This document shows positions 49,701-58,870 of a stretch of DNA of 64,000 bases, piece by piece. The DNA comes from Paragonimus westermani (lineage: Eukaryota > Platyhelminthes > Trematoda > Plagiorchiida > Troglotrematidae): positions 32,289 to 96,288 of the forward strand of contig QNGE01001250.1 in the NCBI GenBank assembly GCA_008508345.1, in the 5' to 3' direction. A model generated the notes under the pieces. It worked only from the letters and a program-made list of their open reading frames with translations, had not been told where the DNA came from and did not search any database. How positions within the stretch are numbered: position 1 is the first letter of the stretch; each line of letters opens with the position of its first letter. Both the position numbers and the translations under genes were made by a program.

Positions 49701-52700
49701 TACGAATGAAGTCAAGCAATTTGGACGTTGTGTTTAACATGTTTTTAATAAATGGATTAAGAGGAACACAACGTTACGAGTAAGCTGTATTACTGAACGT
49801 TTCAACCACCTCGAGTGTCCTTCCACAGAAGTGTTGTAATCGAAATCACATTAACAACGGAACAGAGGTCACGTTTACTGTGTTTACCTTTTGTTCAGAT
49901 ATGGGAGTTGAAGTATGAACTTGAACGTTCCATGGCCATCAAATGCCCATGCATACAATACATGCTGGCCAACACCAAGCTCGTCCAGGCCGCGCTGTCA
50001 AAACCAGACCAACTAGCCCGTTTTGTGGATCGCTCAAGTCCCGCTTATTCGCGCATGCTCTCTACCTTTGCCAAGCAGTACACCCTCAGTGACGCTTTTG
50101 GTTTGTCCAACAAAGAGGAGATCGCACAAATTATAGAGACATGCAGAAAGAATCCGCATCTTTACGTTCTGAAGCCGCAACGAGAGGGTGGTGGAAACAA
50201 CTTTTTTGATGGTGCGCCATCGTTTGTGTTACATTTTGCTTCCTTCCCCCTCGAATTCGGCCCAATGTTGCTTATGACGTCCTTCCTCTGGCGGTTGGTC
50301 ACAATGTTGCATCTTTGAGTGACAGAATACGGATTGTTCGTTTAACCACCATGTTTTACATGTGCCCCAGTACCACAGTTAAGACATTTATATTCGCTGA
50401 TATGAAATGTCGACCTCATGACTGCATGAGATGATTATTTTACTAAAAGACATGGTACGCCACCAGTTCGTCTCTACAGTTCGTGCACGGTTATCCATGG
50501 CCACCACACCGCTGTACAGTTGGTCACCAAGAGAACCAGGTGCTTATTCTGATCACTGTGTTTTTTAATCCGTACTTATCTGTCCTCCAAATTCGTTAAC
50601 GCTTTAGTTTTTATCGAAATAGGGTGAATGTTCCTTCCCTCTCTACTGTGTGTCGCTCAAACCGTTTGGATGCAGCAACGTGACAATAATTTCCCCGTTA
50701 AAACAGCGAAGATGTTTGAAAGTGATCTCTTTCATTGCTGTCTTGTCCTATGTTGAACATCGATTCATCGTATGTAAGAGCGTCCGGTCGAATGGGAAAG
50801 GTCGGTAGTGGCTTGTCCCGACTTTGATACGTATGTCTGCCATTGGCTGGACGAACGGCCTGGAGGGAACAAACTCAGTTTACTTGTAATGCAAATGCCA
50901 CGCCGTGCAAACTCCATTAATGGTAGCAGTCGGTAAAGTCGGTTCACGTTCCACGTTGACTTCGCTGTGATGTTTTTTGTTCTATGTCAGTATGGAGTAA
51001 CTCAAGAACAATAAAGTTTTGTAGCTAAGCTTGTTTTTCCCCAAACTGTGGATCAGTCAAGCGTTGGGTGAAGTTCATGTTCGAATTCAATCAAGAGGTG
51101 GCACACTGATGTGAACAGAATTCGACGACGTAACCATGCGCGGCGAATGGAAGCATTTGGAACATATTATTCTGGAATATCGCAATCTATTATGAGGGAC
51201 TATAAAATCTCAACCAAGTTAATCGACAAATGAGCAGTATCATCCGGATAGGGACTTGAATTTCTTGTTGCTGGAATTCGAACTGAACTTTTCCTTTTTA
51301 CTGCTGACTAGTTTTTCTGGGTGATTTTTTTATATATTAAAAGTCGTGTTATCGGATATATCTCAATGGTTATGGGTATGTCGTGGTGCTGCTGCCTTAA
51401 ACTGGCTTCTTTGTAGAACAATCAACACAACTATTCTAAGAGTACGTATTTTTCGTCTGTTTTTCGGTATTTCCCCGCTACAGTTTGACCTTATCACTTT
51501 TTAGCAGTTTACCACGAGCGTTGAGGAAATGGCCACTGTTTCCAATCAACACAGGCTTTTTTCAGTCAATGGTCGCCGTTTTCAGCCTATAGTCAGCTTG
51601 TTTTCAGACATTGTAGGCATGCGCTCATTGTCTCTAGCCATTCTTGTCTGTGGCTATCGTTCTAATTCATTCTTTATCACTTCTAGCCTGCCAATACTGT
51701 TGACGAGCAAACTGAACATAAATTCACCCCTACCAGTCATCAGCTCGACACGGTTTGTGATAGAAGGTGGCAGATGACGCAATCGTCTACGAGAACTTGT
51801 AAGAATGGCTGACTTCAGCGTCGCTCATTTGATACAACGTAGACTGAACTTTTAATATTAGGGACGCAACAATGGAAATCGTTGCTGTGGACCTGAGTAA
51901 ACATAATGAGCGCGATGAAATCGCATCGTTTCTCCGCAACTAGTGGACCAACCATTCAGGTAGTAGGTGAAGTTTGTGCTCAGATAGACGAAATAGACTT
52001 GCTGCTCAGTGAAACTCACTAATTTAGGTGTATTAACCAAATAATGCAGTGGTATTCTCTCCCCCTAATTATGCTATCAAACCTCGGCTATACCAACTGA
52101 AAGGAGTGAGACAGGAATACACACTGTAGCCGAGATACTATTAGGGAATCTTAATTAAGCATTGATGACCTCTCCCAATGAGTTGGACATGTTATTACTC
52201 TTTTGTTCTGTCATGGAGTCAAATCCGACCACTTTTGTTATTCTAGGGGTGTGCATTTTCCGATTGTCTTAGTATTGAGCATGGGTTTTGCGTCTTTCGA
52301 ATGAGCATACTTCACCACTTTTGAGTAGGGTTTCTATTCACCAAGTTCGATCATGTTATCTTCGATTTCACTATCTGTGCAGATGATTTGGTTCGAATGT
52401 TGGAAACATTGATGGAACAGGGTGATCAACGTTCTTACGTGATCATGGAACGCCTCTATCCTTTTGTCGTTGAGAACTACGTATTGTGTTCCAAAAGAAC
52501 GCACGATCGTCGACAAATGGTCAGTGAATTAGGAATATTTGGAGTCTTCATTGGGTGAGTCAACTTCAGTATGTACATTCTTTCGACCTCCTCATATTGA
52601 TTGCTAGGTAGAGAGGTCGTCCAAAATGGTTAGGCAACAAACCGAGACTGGGTAATCAGAATCACCGATAGCAAGACATCAGTGGTCAATAATTAACCAC

Positions 52701-55700
52701 ATGTCGTCATAACATCGTCCTTTGTTGGAAATCATTGATGAAGATTAGCTCATATTTGGCTCGTAAAACCCGTGTCTCTAAAGTGGAACGATCGGTGTCA
52801 AATTGGTGAACCTTGAGAACGGGTGCCACACAAAGGCGGATATCCTCGCCTATTCAGCTTAGAATTAAATGTGTGAGATAAGCTATATACAATGCAAGAC
52901 TTGTCGATCGGATGATGCTGGTTCTCGACACCTTGGGAAAAGATTCCGGCTACGCAGTCACTGCTTCTGGTCTGAATCACGAATTCACTTGTACCTGGAA
53001 ACCCAACTGTATTGACCAAACAGTGATCTCATGTGGGGCACGTATCCTTGAGCACAGTTTAATGTAGCTACAGAACAAGGCATGCACTGCTCACGTGACA
53101 CCCGAAGGAACTAGAACGTGCTGTCCGAGGTGTTAATGTCTTGCATATACCTCATCATGCAATCAAAAGACACTGCTTTTTACCGAAGCACTCGTGATAA
53201 ACCGTTGCAAATCTACCCTCTACTTGCGAAGTTTCACCTAGTGCTAGCATGGTGCTCATGTTTGATAATTTTGAGTTTATTTGTACACTTTCTCGATCTC
53301 TAGCAGGTTTGTCGCATGTTACTCCTATTCTTCTTCTGGGCATCGGGTATAGTGATACAAAAGACTTCTCTTGGGTTCCCTATCAACCTTTACATACCTC
53401 AGCTTTCGCCGTTGTGAGATCGATATTATTTACACTGACGATCGTTCACTCGATCCCATTACGAACCAGATTTTGGGCACCGCAACGATTTATCCGAATC
53501 TTGACCAGTTTAGGCGTATATCTGTGCTCTGTGTTCATTGTGTTATTTCGCACCCTTGGGGATTTTTGTATGGTCACTCATTACGGTCCTTGTAGTGTAT
53601 TACTACGGTATGGTCAACGAAGGCGAACTAACTGTATCTGCACAAAACATCTTACGTAACCCGTCCTGCTTGTTCTGGTGAGCACCGCGGTGTGTGCATC
53701 TTGCAATTTACCAGCGGAATTGTGTATGGAAGTAGATCCGCATGTACAGCTCACGATGGTCGGCTCAATCATCTTTGGTTATTTCTCAGATATCTTGGTC
53801 ATACAACAACCAAATCCAATTATCCAGCCGGAACCACCAGGCTCACATCGGGAGAATCCTCCACTTACTTGTAGTCACATGTGTTTACTTTTTTGACAGT
53901 CTATCGGTTGAATACCTCGTATCTTGGGTCGCTGAGCGATGGGTACAGCAGAATTCTTAGCGTTGTTGTCTATGGATTTGTACAGTTCACGTATTTTCCA
54001 GGCTAAGTTGGTAGCCCTATCTGATTCAGCCAGCCATCATCCACTCGCACTGCTTTCTGGTATATCCTATACACGCGGTTGAATGCAAGCATCTTAAAAG
54101 GTTTGAGATGCTCAAATTGTAACGGTCGTGTGTCGCTGTTGCGGAGTAGATTGTTCTAACTGGAATATGTCTCTTGATACGGGCAAACACACTACGTTCA
54201 TTTTGCATCGTAACCTGTTTTGATAAGAGCACATAAATTGAGTTTGATGCGTCGGTGCAGCCTCATTATGTACATACATGATAATGCACCCCGTCTGTTA
54301 AGGAGATTTTTGTATTCGGCTCTGAATAGTGGTGAAAAAAGTCAGTCGGCCAGAGTGTGCGAGTTGGATTGCAGGTTAATCCTAAAGTGGGCGGCTATTT
54401 CGTCCGTTCACTCCGACTGACGTATACAGGTATGCTTGGTTTTGTGGACCAATCGTTGCATTTGACCGGTTGAACAAATCGGTGGTAGCGCATACGCGCG
54501 TCATTCCGATTACCATATAAGCAGTTAATAGGAAAAAGATCACGTAAAGTGGCGACCGCATCACAATCCAATTAGTATACTCTACTAGAATAGAAGAGCT
54601 GTAGACGACGTTTGACGTAGGAGTTACGGCTAGGCTGGAGATGCTTGGACGTCCTACATCAGGCACGTTAACAAGTGTATTGTGGCTTCAATACTCACCG
54701 GTAACTACGAGGAAGCAAGGTAAATCCGAAACAGAATGTTTGATTTGCCAACACGGATTCAGTTCGGGTACGCAGCATGTGAGTGTGCACAATTCTATAT
54801 GAAGAACGCGCCAACGTTGGCTTTCGGTGTATTCTACATTGCACCAGTTCGTCCAGTGGCTTCAGGTCACTCAGGCTTATCTAATGGACAGTCAAACTGT
54901 TCCAGCAATTCGTCAGGGTTTGTGGACATGCCTGTCTCACATACAATATCATTCACATATCATCGGTAGAATGTAATCTGCACTGCTAGTGGGTCACTCT
55001 CAGGCTTTATCGTCTAACAGTGGGCTTGCTGTTATCTCGTCCTTTTACCGATGTAGTTAACGAGAAAACCGAAAGCGAACATTGATTGTGCATATCAGGA
55101 GGGCCTGATCGTGTAAACGAGTATTTTCACCTCTGTATTGCTCGACAACCGTTAGTGGTTTCCATTTAGTAGATTTCTTGTGAGAAAATGAGACGGATGA
55201 GGTGAGTGATTCTAAATGTAAAATTTCTGAGCTCATGGTATAGCTTCATAACTTGTCTGGCAGAACGTTTGATATGTGCTGTTTCTGTCAGCTTACCCAC
55301 AATTGGGTGTTCCCCAAATAAGCGAACATGCCAAACTGCTTGTCACTTTAATGGCTATTCCATCCAAGTGGGCAGTTTAGCCGTTAGTTAGTACTCAGAA
55401 GGGAGTTGTACGAAGAAAAGAAATCCTGACTGGTGTTATGCTGCTTCACATACGTTTTCCGGTAGTCTATACCAAAAAAAGACGGGATGGTGATGGGATC
55501 CGTTACTGGTCAACATCCTTATGGAAAGCTTGAGAATGGCTCACTAATCATGCAAACTAAATTAAATGCTCTATAAGTGAGAGGTAGATGGTGCTACATC
55601 AATAACAGATGAATCACGAGATCTGTACAAAATACTGGGGCGGTTCAGCTCTGCTGATAAGAATACTCATCATACCTGATTCACTGGACGTCTTCCTATC

Positions 55701-56352
55701 CTGCCATCCTGACTCAGCGAAACAACGAAAAATCCACTGAACGTCAACTTCCTAACAGTTTTGTACCATTACTTTTCATATGGTGCTCAATCGATAGAGC
55801 CTTGACACTGTTCTGATGACACTTTAGACGGAGGACAATTACTATACATCATACTTGTCAAAACCGGCAGTCAAAACAGTTCACCCATAGATGTGATGAA
55901 AAGCACCGCGCAAATGATGTATACATTTCGTTACATATTGAAGGAGACGGCTTTACTGACAATACGTATTGCAAAACCTATCACAAGTGAATTAGGTGTC
56001 AGTTTTGGTTCTATTTTCAAAATTAGTGTATCACGGCACTCGGCTGTAGCTTGAAGGAATATTGGTATAAATCTTAAACGGAATGGTAGTGATATGAACA
56101 CAATACAACGTTTAGCATACTGTTGTCTTTAGCGACACTTGTTACTGGTTGGATTCGATGCTTAATATCCTCGATGACTGTCTCAGCCTCTTAGCCTACT
56201 AAGACACCATATTTCTGTACTTTCATAGGCGTGGTGACGATGTATTTCTGAACGAACCCTCAGGTCATTTGCTGCGTACCAAACCAATAGAATCCAACGA
56301 AGGAGGAATTGCAGCGGGCTACGGTTTCCTGGACTCGCCGTTTCTAGTTTGA
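26479..56352 (+). CDS. GSS: glutathione synthetase (eukaryotic type), nine exons
   Basis: ATP-dependent ligase joining gamma-glutamylcysteine and glycine to make glutathione; a cytosolic homodimer in other eukaryotes. Exons: 26479-26536, 26571-26739, 26777-26852, 34926-35195, 45468-45757, 47387-47456, 49899-50211, 52383-52554, 56229-56352. They total 1542 nt, stay in phase, use GT-AG introns throughout and give 513 residues plus stop (human enzyme 474). Motifs in order: FLGLNRSDYM (103-113, substrate-binding Arg), QVEFN (Glu156 and Asn158, the Mg-binding pair), VVYFRHGY (exon 6), ELERSMAIKCP and NTKLVQ (Lys338), LKPQREGGGNN (402-412: Lys403, Glu407 and the Gly-rich loop), SELGIFGVF, HLLRTK (486-491) and the GGIAAG loop (498-503). 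All key residues expected of the family are present, so the gene looks functional. The initiator ATG is the only one that joins to the family N-terminus in phase. A segment of about 28 extra residues sits between NRSDYM and QVEFN. Introns 3-8 measure 8.1, 10.3, 1.6, 2.4, 2.2 and 3.7 kb. Confidence 0.95.
26571..26739 (+). CDS. GSS: GSS exon 2
   Basis: Encodes GILRKTNG through DFNLLFHRVACDHDFLNSLVE, matching the region of the human enzyme around VQMDFNLLVDAV. Flanked by tttttag and gtactt. The next intron is 37 nt (26740-26776). Confidence 0.92.
26777..26852 (+). CDS. GSS: GSS exon 3
   Basis: 76 nt between ctatag and gttagt, encoding VVAQDDYLKHLWNIYERVR and then NIGNTQ. It corresponds to the IKQDDFTARLFDIHKQV segment of the human protein. 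The phase joins exons 2 and 4 exactly. Confidence 0.92.
27435..28260 (-). mobile_element. decayed LINE RT, minus strand, in GSS intron 3
   Basis: NNFFLQSLEMCVANPCYKMR, VNHAFSTCGSSFSRVAQGST and FGLLLFLKFTGDLPLS (28000-28190) align to the LINE block RVGHAFS...[24 protein letters not shown]. Next comes an eroded YADDI (YANDINMCQFTNSVG). Downstream traces are faint. Confidence 0.62.
29640..31731 (+). mobile_element. RTE-like LINE relic in GSS intron 3
   Basis: Endonuclease traces near 29.7-30.1 kb, an AEHF linker (about 30525), an IFKK block (about 30800), then KAIHCRASSRVRAYDSVSAP (31102-31161), LLFRC, IKYVDDTPLICENSQGFQDI (31295-31353, catalytic YVDD intact) and a C-terminal TTMKAVLLYVSETCSILEDD block (31610-31670) ending RWEYHVSD. 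The order and motifs match the RTE-type endonuclease-RT of flukes. The reading frame is broken in many places. Confidence 0.75.
31732..31764. repeat. (AT)n microsatellite at the end of the RTE-like relic
   Basis: Uninterrupted AT dinucleotides directly after the relic's terminal coding block. RTE elements are known to end in short tandem repeats instead of poly(A), so this may be the element's tail. Confidence 0.85.
34926..35195 (+). CDS. GSS: GSS exon 4, substrate and Mg-binding region
   Basis: 90 codons. Begins NIFLGLNRSDYM and contains QVEFNLMASSFCGLAQR and then EQHR, the equivalents of human FLGLNRSDYM and QIEINTISASFGGLASR. Between them lie about 40 residues where the human protein has about 12. 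The acceptor is ttcttctag. The donor is gtaagc at 35196; an upstream gtgatc is rejected because it breaks the phase with exon 5. Confidence 0.95.
35899..36035 (-). repeat. dispersed repeat R1, copy 2
   Basis: In GSS intron 4. It begins with the same gttaggtccctt as copy 1 and keeps similarity for about 137 bp through gaaccactgatgtattg. Confidence 0.75.
36422..36464 (-). ncRNA. type I hammerhead ribozyme motif
   Basis: On the - strand: CUCUAC, CUGAUGA, GUCC, AAACAA, GGAG, GAAAC, CGGUC, GUGGAG. Stem I CUCUAC/GUGGAG pairs over six base pairs with one wobble. Both core boxes (CUGAUGA and GAAA) are intact. The cleavage triplet is GUC before GUGGAG. Stem III is a tiny palindrome (ACCGGU), as in metazoan hammerheads that act as dimers. 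The one defect is G instead of C opposite G10.1 at the base of stem II, which may weaken it. Family basis: schistosome SM-alpha and related retrozymes use this layout. Confidence 0.8.
36470..36508 (-). ncRNA. second hammerhead unit, truncated at an N
   Basis: 36 bases (36470-36505) repeat 36426-36461 exactly, 44 bp apart, including CUGAUGA and GAAAC. Its stem I 5' strand is CCAUAC, but the 3' strand is cut after GU by an ambiguous base at 36469, so this copy cannot close stem I as assembled. Confidence 0.7.
36751..37324. repeat. large palindrome of two tRNA-like repeat units
   Basis: Left arm 36751-37020 and right arm 37050-37324 are inverted copies separated by 29 bp. Each contains a pol III-like internal promoter: box A TAGCTCAACTGG at 37223-37234 (+; TAACTCAACCGG at 36839-36850 on -) and a perfect box B GGTTCGAATCC at 37275-37285 (+) and 36788-36798 (-). 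The D-arm GCTC/GAGC pairs in the right copy. I read these as a tRNA-derived repeat, not as tRNA genes, because the acceptor and anticodon arms do not fold convincingly. The - strand copy continues for about 280 bp to the hammerhead motif. Confidence 0.8.
37024..37359 (+). repeat. direct repeat with 305-bp period in the tRNA-like element
   Basis: tcaaatctgccaaactactt at 37024 recurs as tcaaatgtgccaaactactt at 37329, flanking one unit that contains boxes A and B. This suggests the right copy was once part of a tandem array. Confidence 0.6.
38391..38644 (-). repeat. outer inverted repeat, left arm (possible Penelope pLTR)
   Basis: About 254 bp, the reverse complement of 44239-44493 with only a few percent mismatches. 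Both arms carry a translatable core GLREGRNVAKLIT. Its DNA has a short hairpin followed by GAAAC (38460-38464 on the - strand), the layout of a hammerhead box II, but the expected CTGATGA is degenerate (TTGGTAA), so catalysis is unlikely. Confidence 0.8.
38687..38698. repeat. target site duplication of LINE B, left
   Basis: GTGCGTTTAATC, identical to 44030-44041. It abuts the 5' end of the element. Confidence 0.85.
38846..39739. mobile_element. inverted pair of Penelope-like C-terminal fragments inside LINE B
   Basis: 894 bp bounded by gtgtgacta and its complement tagtcacac. Arms 38846-39148 (-) and about 39463-39739 (+) are near-identical inverted copies around a spacer of about 314 bp. The left arm has about 27 extra bases. 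Each arm encodes, outward, SSIS.HLSTTDHSVNTAPSSK, QILKYSEALLISRRQPVLC and TQRQLTVNLCLPWV. This matches my memory of the end of the GIY-YIG domain in Penelope-like elements and aligns with the fragment at 61.9 kb. It interrupts the LINE B 5' UTR, whose sequence resumes after about 39740, so it inserted after the LINE. No clear target site duplication seen. Confidence 0.7.
40271..43470 (+). pseudogene. decayed endonuclease-RT frame of LINE copy B
   Basis: Readable pieces in order: GTWNVRTLRDRCSATGRPE (from about 40360), FVLGELNARVGRD, DYVIVRQRDIREVRITRV through GFADRRQHKEFYDSL (about 40987-41570), YLVFAAHQLQEKYRERNQ, DMKQGCFLASALFILYL, LLLADDKALL, YLSRFHVQCLRRILGIRWSD and a terminal CDGCGHECVGRLGL finger with only the cysteine pair clear. 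Stops and frameshifts separate them. Confidence 0.88.
44030..44041. repeat. target site duplication of LINE B, right
   Basis: GTGCGTTTAATC, immediately after the element's terminal gccaacc. Exact match to the left copy. Confidence 0.85.
44042..44238. repeat. central spacer of the outer palindromic element
   Basis: Lies between LINE B and the right arm. It contains two copies of ccacccagtaa (near 44124 and 44210) and a cacacggtg motif also present at the arm edge. No coding potential seen. Confidence 0.4.
44239..44493 (+). repeat. outer inverted repeat, right arm
   Basis: Partner of 38391-38644. Before LINE B inserted (remove 38699-44041) the arms were only about 250 bp apart, forming a palindromic element of about 760 bp. 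The GAAAC of the hairpin motif is at 44418-44422. Confidence 0.8.
45468..45757 (+). CDS. GSS: GSS exon 5
   Basis: Encodes VPDCNSADNFADALWKACEL through ETNVYDQYALLSRLLLR, RTFEEL and LQLDDQSRLFV. It corresponds to the WELYGSPNALVLL, EKERNIFDQRAIE and RTFEDI...QDRRLFV blocks. Acceptor aacccag, donor gtgagt, phase 2 at the 3' end. Confidence 0.95.
45758..47386 (+). other. GSS intron 5 (1,629 bp)
   Basis: gtgagt to ttccag. It carries repeat R2; nothing else recognised. Confidence 0.85.
46391..46730 (+). repeat. dispersed repeat R2, intron 5 copy
   Basis: Shares the 15-mer GTTGTCGGAGACGTT (46441-46455) with 63265-63279. About 250 bp further it has an R1-like block (ggttgtgcaacagttatac near 46690), in the same order as the copy at 63.2-63.6 kb. 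Confidence 0.5.
47387..47456 (+). CDS. GSS: GSS exon 6
   Basis: 70 nt encoding DKTEVAVVYFRHGYVPEHF and PSEE, equivalent to human GQEIAVVYFRDGYMP. Acceptor ttccag, donor gtatgt. Too short to stand out as an open frame; found from homology and phase. Confidence 0.95.
47457..49898 (+). other. GSS intron 6 (2,442 bp)
   Basis: gtatgt to ttcag. It contains a GT microsatellite. A 142-codon - strand frame at 48571-48999 has two copies of ADEIS but no family match and is not called. Confidence 0.85.
48330..48356. repeat. (GT)n microsatellite
   Basis: About 13 uninterrupted TG repeats inside GSS intron 6. Confidence 0.9.
49899..50211 (+). CDS. GSS: GSS exon 7, ATP-grasp core
   Basis: Encodes WELKYELERSMAIKCP, LANTKLVQ, STFAKQYTLSD and VLKPQREGGGNNFFD. 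This is the most conserved stretch of the enzyme, with the nucleotide-binding lysines and the glycine-rich loop. Acceptor ttgttcag, donor gtgcgc. The open frame continues into the intron to 50318 but family similarity stops at the donor. Confidence 0.97.
50212..52382 (+). other. GSS intron 7 (2,171 bp)
   Basis: gtgcgc to gtgcag. No transposon or other feature recognised. Confidence 0.85.
52383..52554 (+). CDS. GSS: GSS exon 8
   Basis: Encodes DLVRMLETLMEQGDQRSYVI, MERLYP and MVSELGIFGVFI, matching the YILMEKIEPEP and ISELGIFGVYV blocks. Acceptor ctgtgcag, donor gtgagt. A - strand open frame over the same bases is a shadow. Confidence 0.96.
52555..56228 (+). other. GSS intron 8 (3,674 bp)
   Basis: gtgagt to catag. 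Several open frames of 60-136 codons (53249-53659, 53678-53896, 54736-54969, 54382-54666 -) lie here. None matches a family I know, and they sit between two certain GSS exons. Confidence 0.85.
56229..56352 (+). CDS. GSS: GSS exon 9 (C-terminus and stop)
   Basis: Encodes GDDVFLNEPSGHLLRTKPIE, then SNEGGIAAGYGFLDSPFLV and TGA. It matches the human C-terminus HLLRTK...GGVAAGVAVLDNPYPV, including the substrate-closing Ala/Gly-rich loop. Acceptor tttcatag. No canonical AATAAA is obvious in the next few hundred bases; AATAAT near 56370 is a weak candidate for the poly(A) signal. Confidence 0.95.
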
Positions 56353-57769
56353 GCCACGCGGGATCAGAAAATAATTTCTGCTGTTTCAAATTTTACGACT
56401 TTCAGCGCCACTAATGTTTTCATACATAATTCACTTTTTTCTTCAAATTTGCTGATTGATTCAGACAGATTATATTACAGAGTATGTAATGCATTCTATC
56501 GCACCTTGATAAACCTTTTTTTTACTTGTTGAGAATGATATTGTTTCAACTTGAGTTGGAGACCATACCTAGCTGAGACAACCACTCACGGTAGTGATTT
56601 TCTTGGAGTGTAAGCTAGGCAAACAATACTATGCTTTTTCTTGTCATTTTTAGGTTTTAGCAAGTAAGCTCCATGTCTGTACAAATCATTGATATGTCAG
56701 TCTTTCGTGATGATGTTAATGGTAGTTGTGTGTCACATGCTGCCGCTGCATTTCACTCAAGCGAGTGATACCGTTCCGTTTGGACGATAATAGACCTAAT
56801 TTACTGCTGGTTCAGCATATATCAATTGAACTTGTAGTATCGTAAAGAAATAATTAACATTGCTTCGCTTGACTTTTCGGGGACATCAGGAAGCGTCAAT
56901 CCTGGCTCACTTGATTCGTTGTGGTTGACACACAAGCGGCGAGGCGTTTTGCATTACATGCTAGGTCTCTGTCACCTGTCGACCGTCTAAGCGAATACAG
57001 TATGATGCATCGCTTGGATTTGTGTTTAAAAACAATTTGTGCAAACTTTCTGGCCGTCCTGACCGAGCATGGCGACCCGACACATGGGGCATTTTGACTT
57101 ACTCCAAGTGATCCAAGCAACAAGGTTTGGGAAACCACCGAAACATGACCCACAAGACCTTGGAGGTGACCTAATACCATATTCAGGTAGCAAGTGCACT
57201 ACTCACAAATCTAATGACCCCGAATAGCTCTAGGAATTCGGATCTAGCCAAGTAATAAGGATGCCTTGTAATGGGTGGTGGCTGTTCATGCTACAATAGT
57301 ACGGATTTATAGAGTTACATCAGTAAGGGAAATCAGCCTACCATTGGCGATGACTCATAAGGTCACGATCTGTAGTCTGAACAAAGAACCCGAAGAATAA
57401 CGCTGTATAACAGTGTAACTGAACTTACAACTCCGACGTTGCACTTTGAAACGACTTCGGAATTTTCCGATGTTAGATTGCTCTTTACTTCCAGTTTGGT
57501 CAGCTCGCGAACCAGACAGGTATGTATCACAAGTCGCTTAAGAGCACGTTTGTTTCCTATAAGGCAGTGAAATCAGACAAACGGAGGAGGAACGGGAGGC
57601 AAAACAACCCCGACAGGAGGCGTCAACCATATACACAATCCGGGCCGAATTCCTTACGACCTGTGAGCGGAAACCGCCGATCTGTTGAGGACCGAAACTC
57701 CGGCTAATAGACGCGAGCGTTGGCGTGGGAATCAGTGAGTTGGGCAATAAAGATCGTGTTCTGTTGAAC
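56353..57769. other. GSS 3' flank, no feature seen
   Basis: Must include the GSS 3' UTR. No AATAAA close to the stop. Short frames only, no family match. Confidence 0.4.
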
Positions 57770-58870
57770 GACCTTTTGCTACAGTTCGTTCGAAGGTAAG
57801 GGGAGGAAACAATACACTGATAGCTGTCGAGCTATCAAGCTGCTGCTAGGTTCCACCAGCAGGGATCCTGATCAACCGACCCAGTGCGGACATTCTGAAG
57901 ACAAATGTTCCCGAGGAGCGAACGACTTAATACGATTTCCCCACTGTTTGCTGCTCTGTCATGAACGTAATCTTCGTAAATTTCACCAAAGCGTTTTGAT
58001 TTTGTGGACAGTGGCTGGTAAATGTAAATGTCCAGATAAGCTGGTTAGTTTAATCGAAATGTATGCGAATGTGGAAGCGAAGGTGCAGTCGTATGAATTG
58101 AACTTCAGTAATTTTAAGTCTCTGGCGTAAAACAGAGTTATGTCGTAATCCCAACTCTATCTAGCTTGCATTTGATCTCAATGTTAACGACTGCTTTTCA
58201 TTATTCGTTAGACGATGTTCAAGTTGAACACCGGATGCATAATCACCTGCTGAATATTCGGCGTTTCGGCACCCCCAGCCGGCTACATAATCCGGCTATC
58301 ATCTACATGGTGCTGTTTGCAGATGACAGTACGCTATTCGCGTACAGTGAACAGAAGCTAAAGCGACTGGACGCGGCACTCAAATTTGGTTTTACCCTTG
58401 CTCTGGCGACGGTGTTGTGTCCACACCTAGAATCCGCATCATTAGACATTGTGGATTGCCTCGCATATGTATGAAACTTCGGTAATAAAGTGTCCACTAA
58501 CCTCTCCGTGGACCGCGATCTACGAGGTTGTGTTGCTAAGCCCAGCGCTGATTTCGCAAGTTTGGGAAGGTGTCTGTAGCAAGAATTTCAGCCTGAAGAT
58601 AACAAGCAGACTGCTGGTCTACCTCAATGATGCTGTCCACGCTGGTGTACTGGATTGAAATCTGAACATTGCATTGACGTAATGTGTGATATCTAAGCCG
58701 CTTTCACTTAGTATGTCTAAAGAGGACCTTGAGTGTTCGATGGCCCAAAATGATACCGAACATTGAGGTACGTCGCCAAACATACAGGACTGGGTCGAAC
58801 CCACACGGACGGTTACTCCGCTTGAATTGTTCAAATATACTCAGATTTAATCGAAAATTAAAAAGTGGCG
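57770..58870 (+). mobile_element. LINE copy C, decayed (RT part)
   Basis: Same family as A and B, 3' of GSS. It starts at the finger/RT border (TTCGAAGGTAAGGGG, equivalent to FKGKGSKQ) and reads, with many frameshifts, VNFTKAF-like, LKVQLNTGC-like, HRMHNHLLNIRRFGTPSRLH, MVLFADDSTLFAYSEQKLKR and LSVRWPKMIPNIEVRRQ. The catalytic FADD is still readable at about 58314-58325. The endonuclease end is missing. Confidence 0.8.

Noticed and set aside
50212..50318. Extension of GSS exon 7 to the next stop
   Set aside because: Similarity stops at FFD, a donor gtgcgc follows, and exon 8 continues the protein in phase.
53249..54969. Cluster of + strand open frames that might be another gene's exons
   Set aside because: They lie inside GSS intron 8 on the same strand, match no family I know, and have no consistent phase chain.
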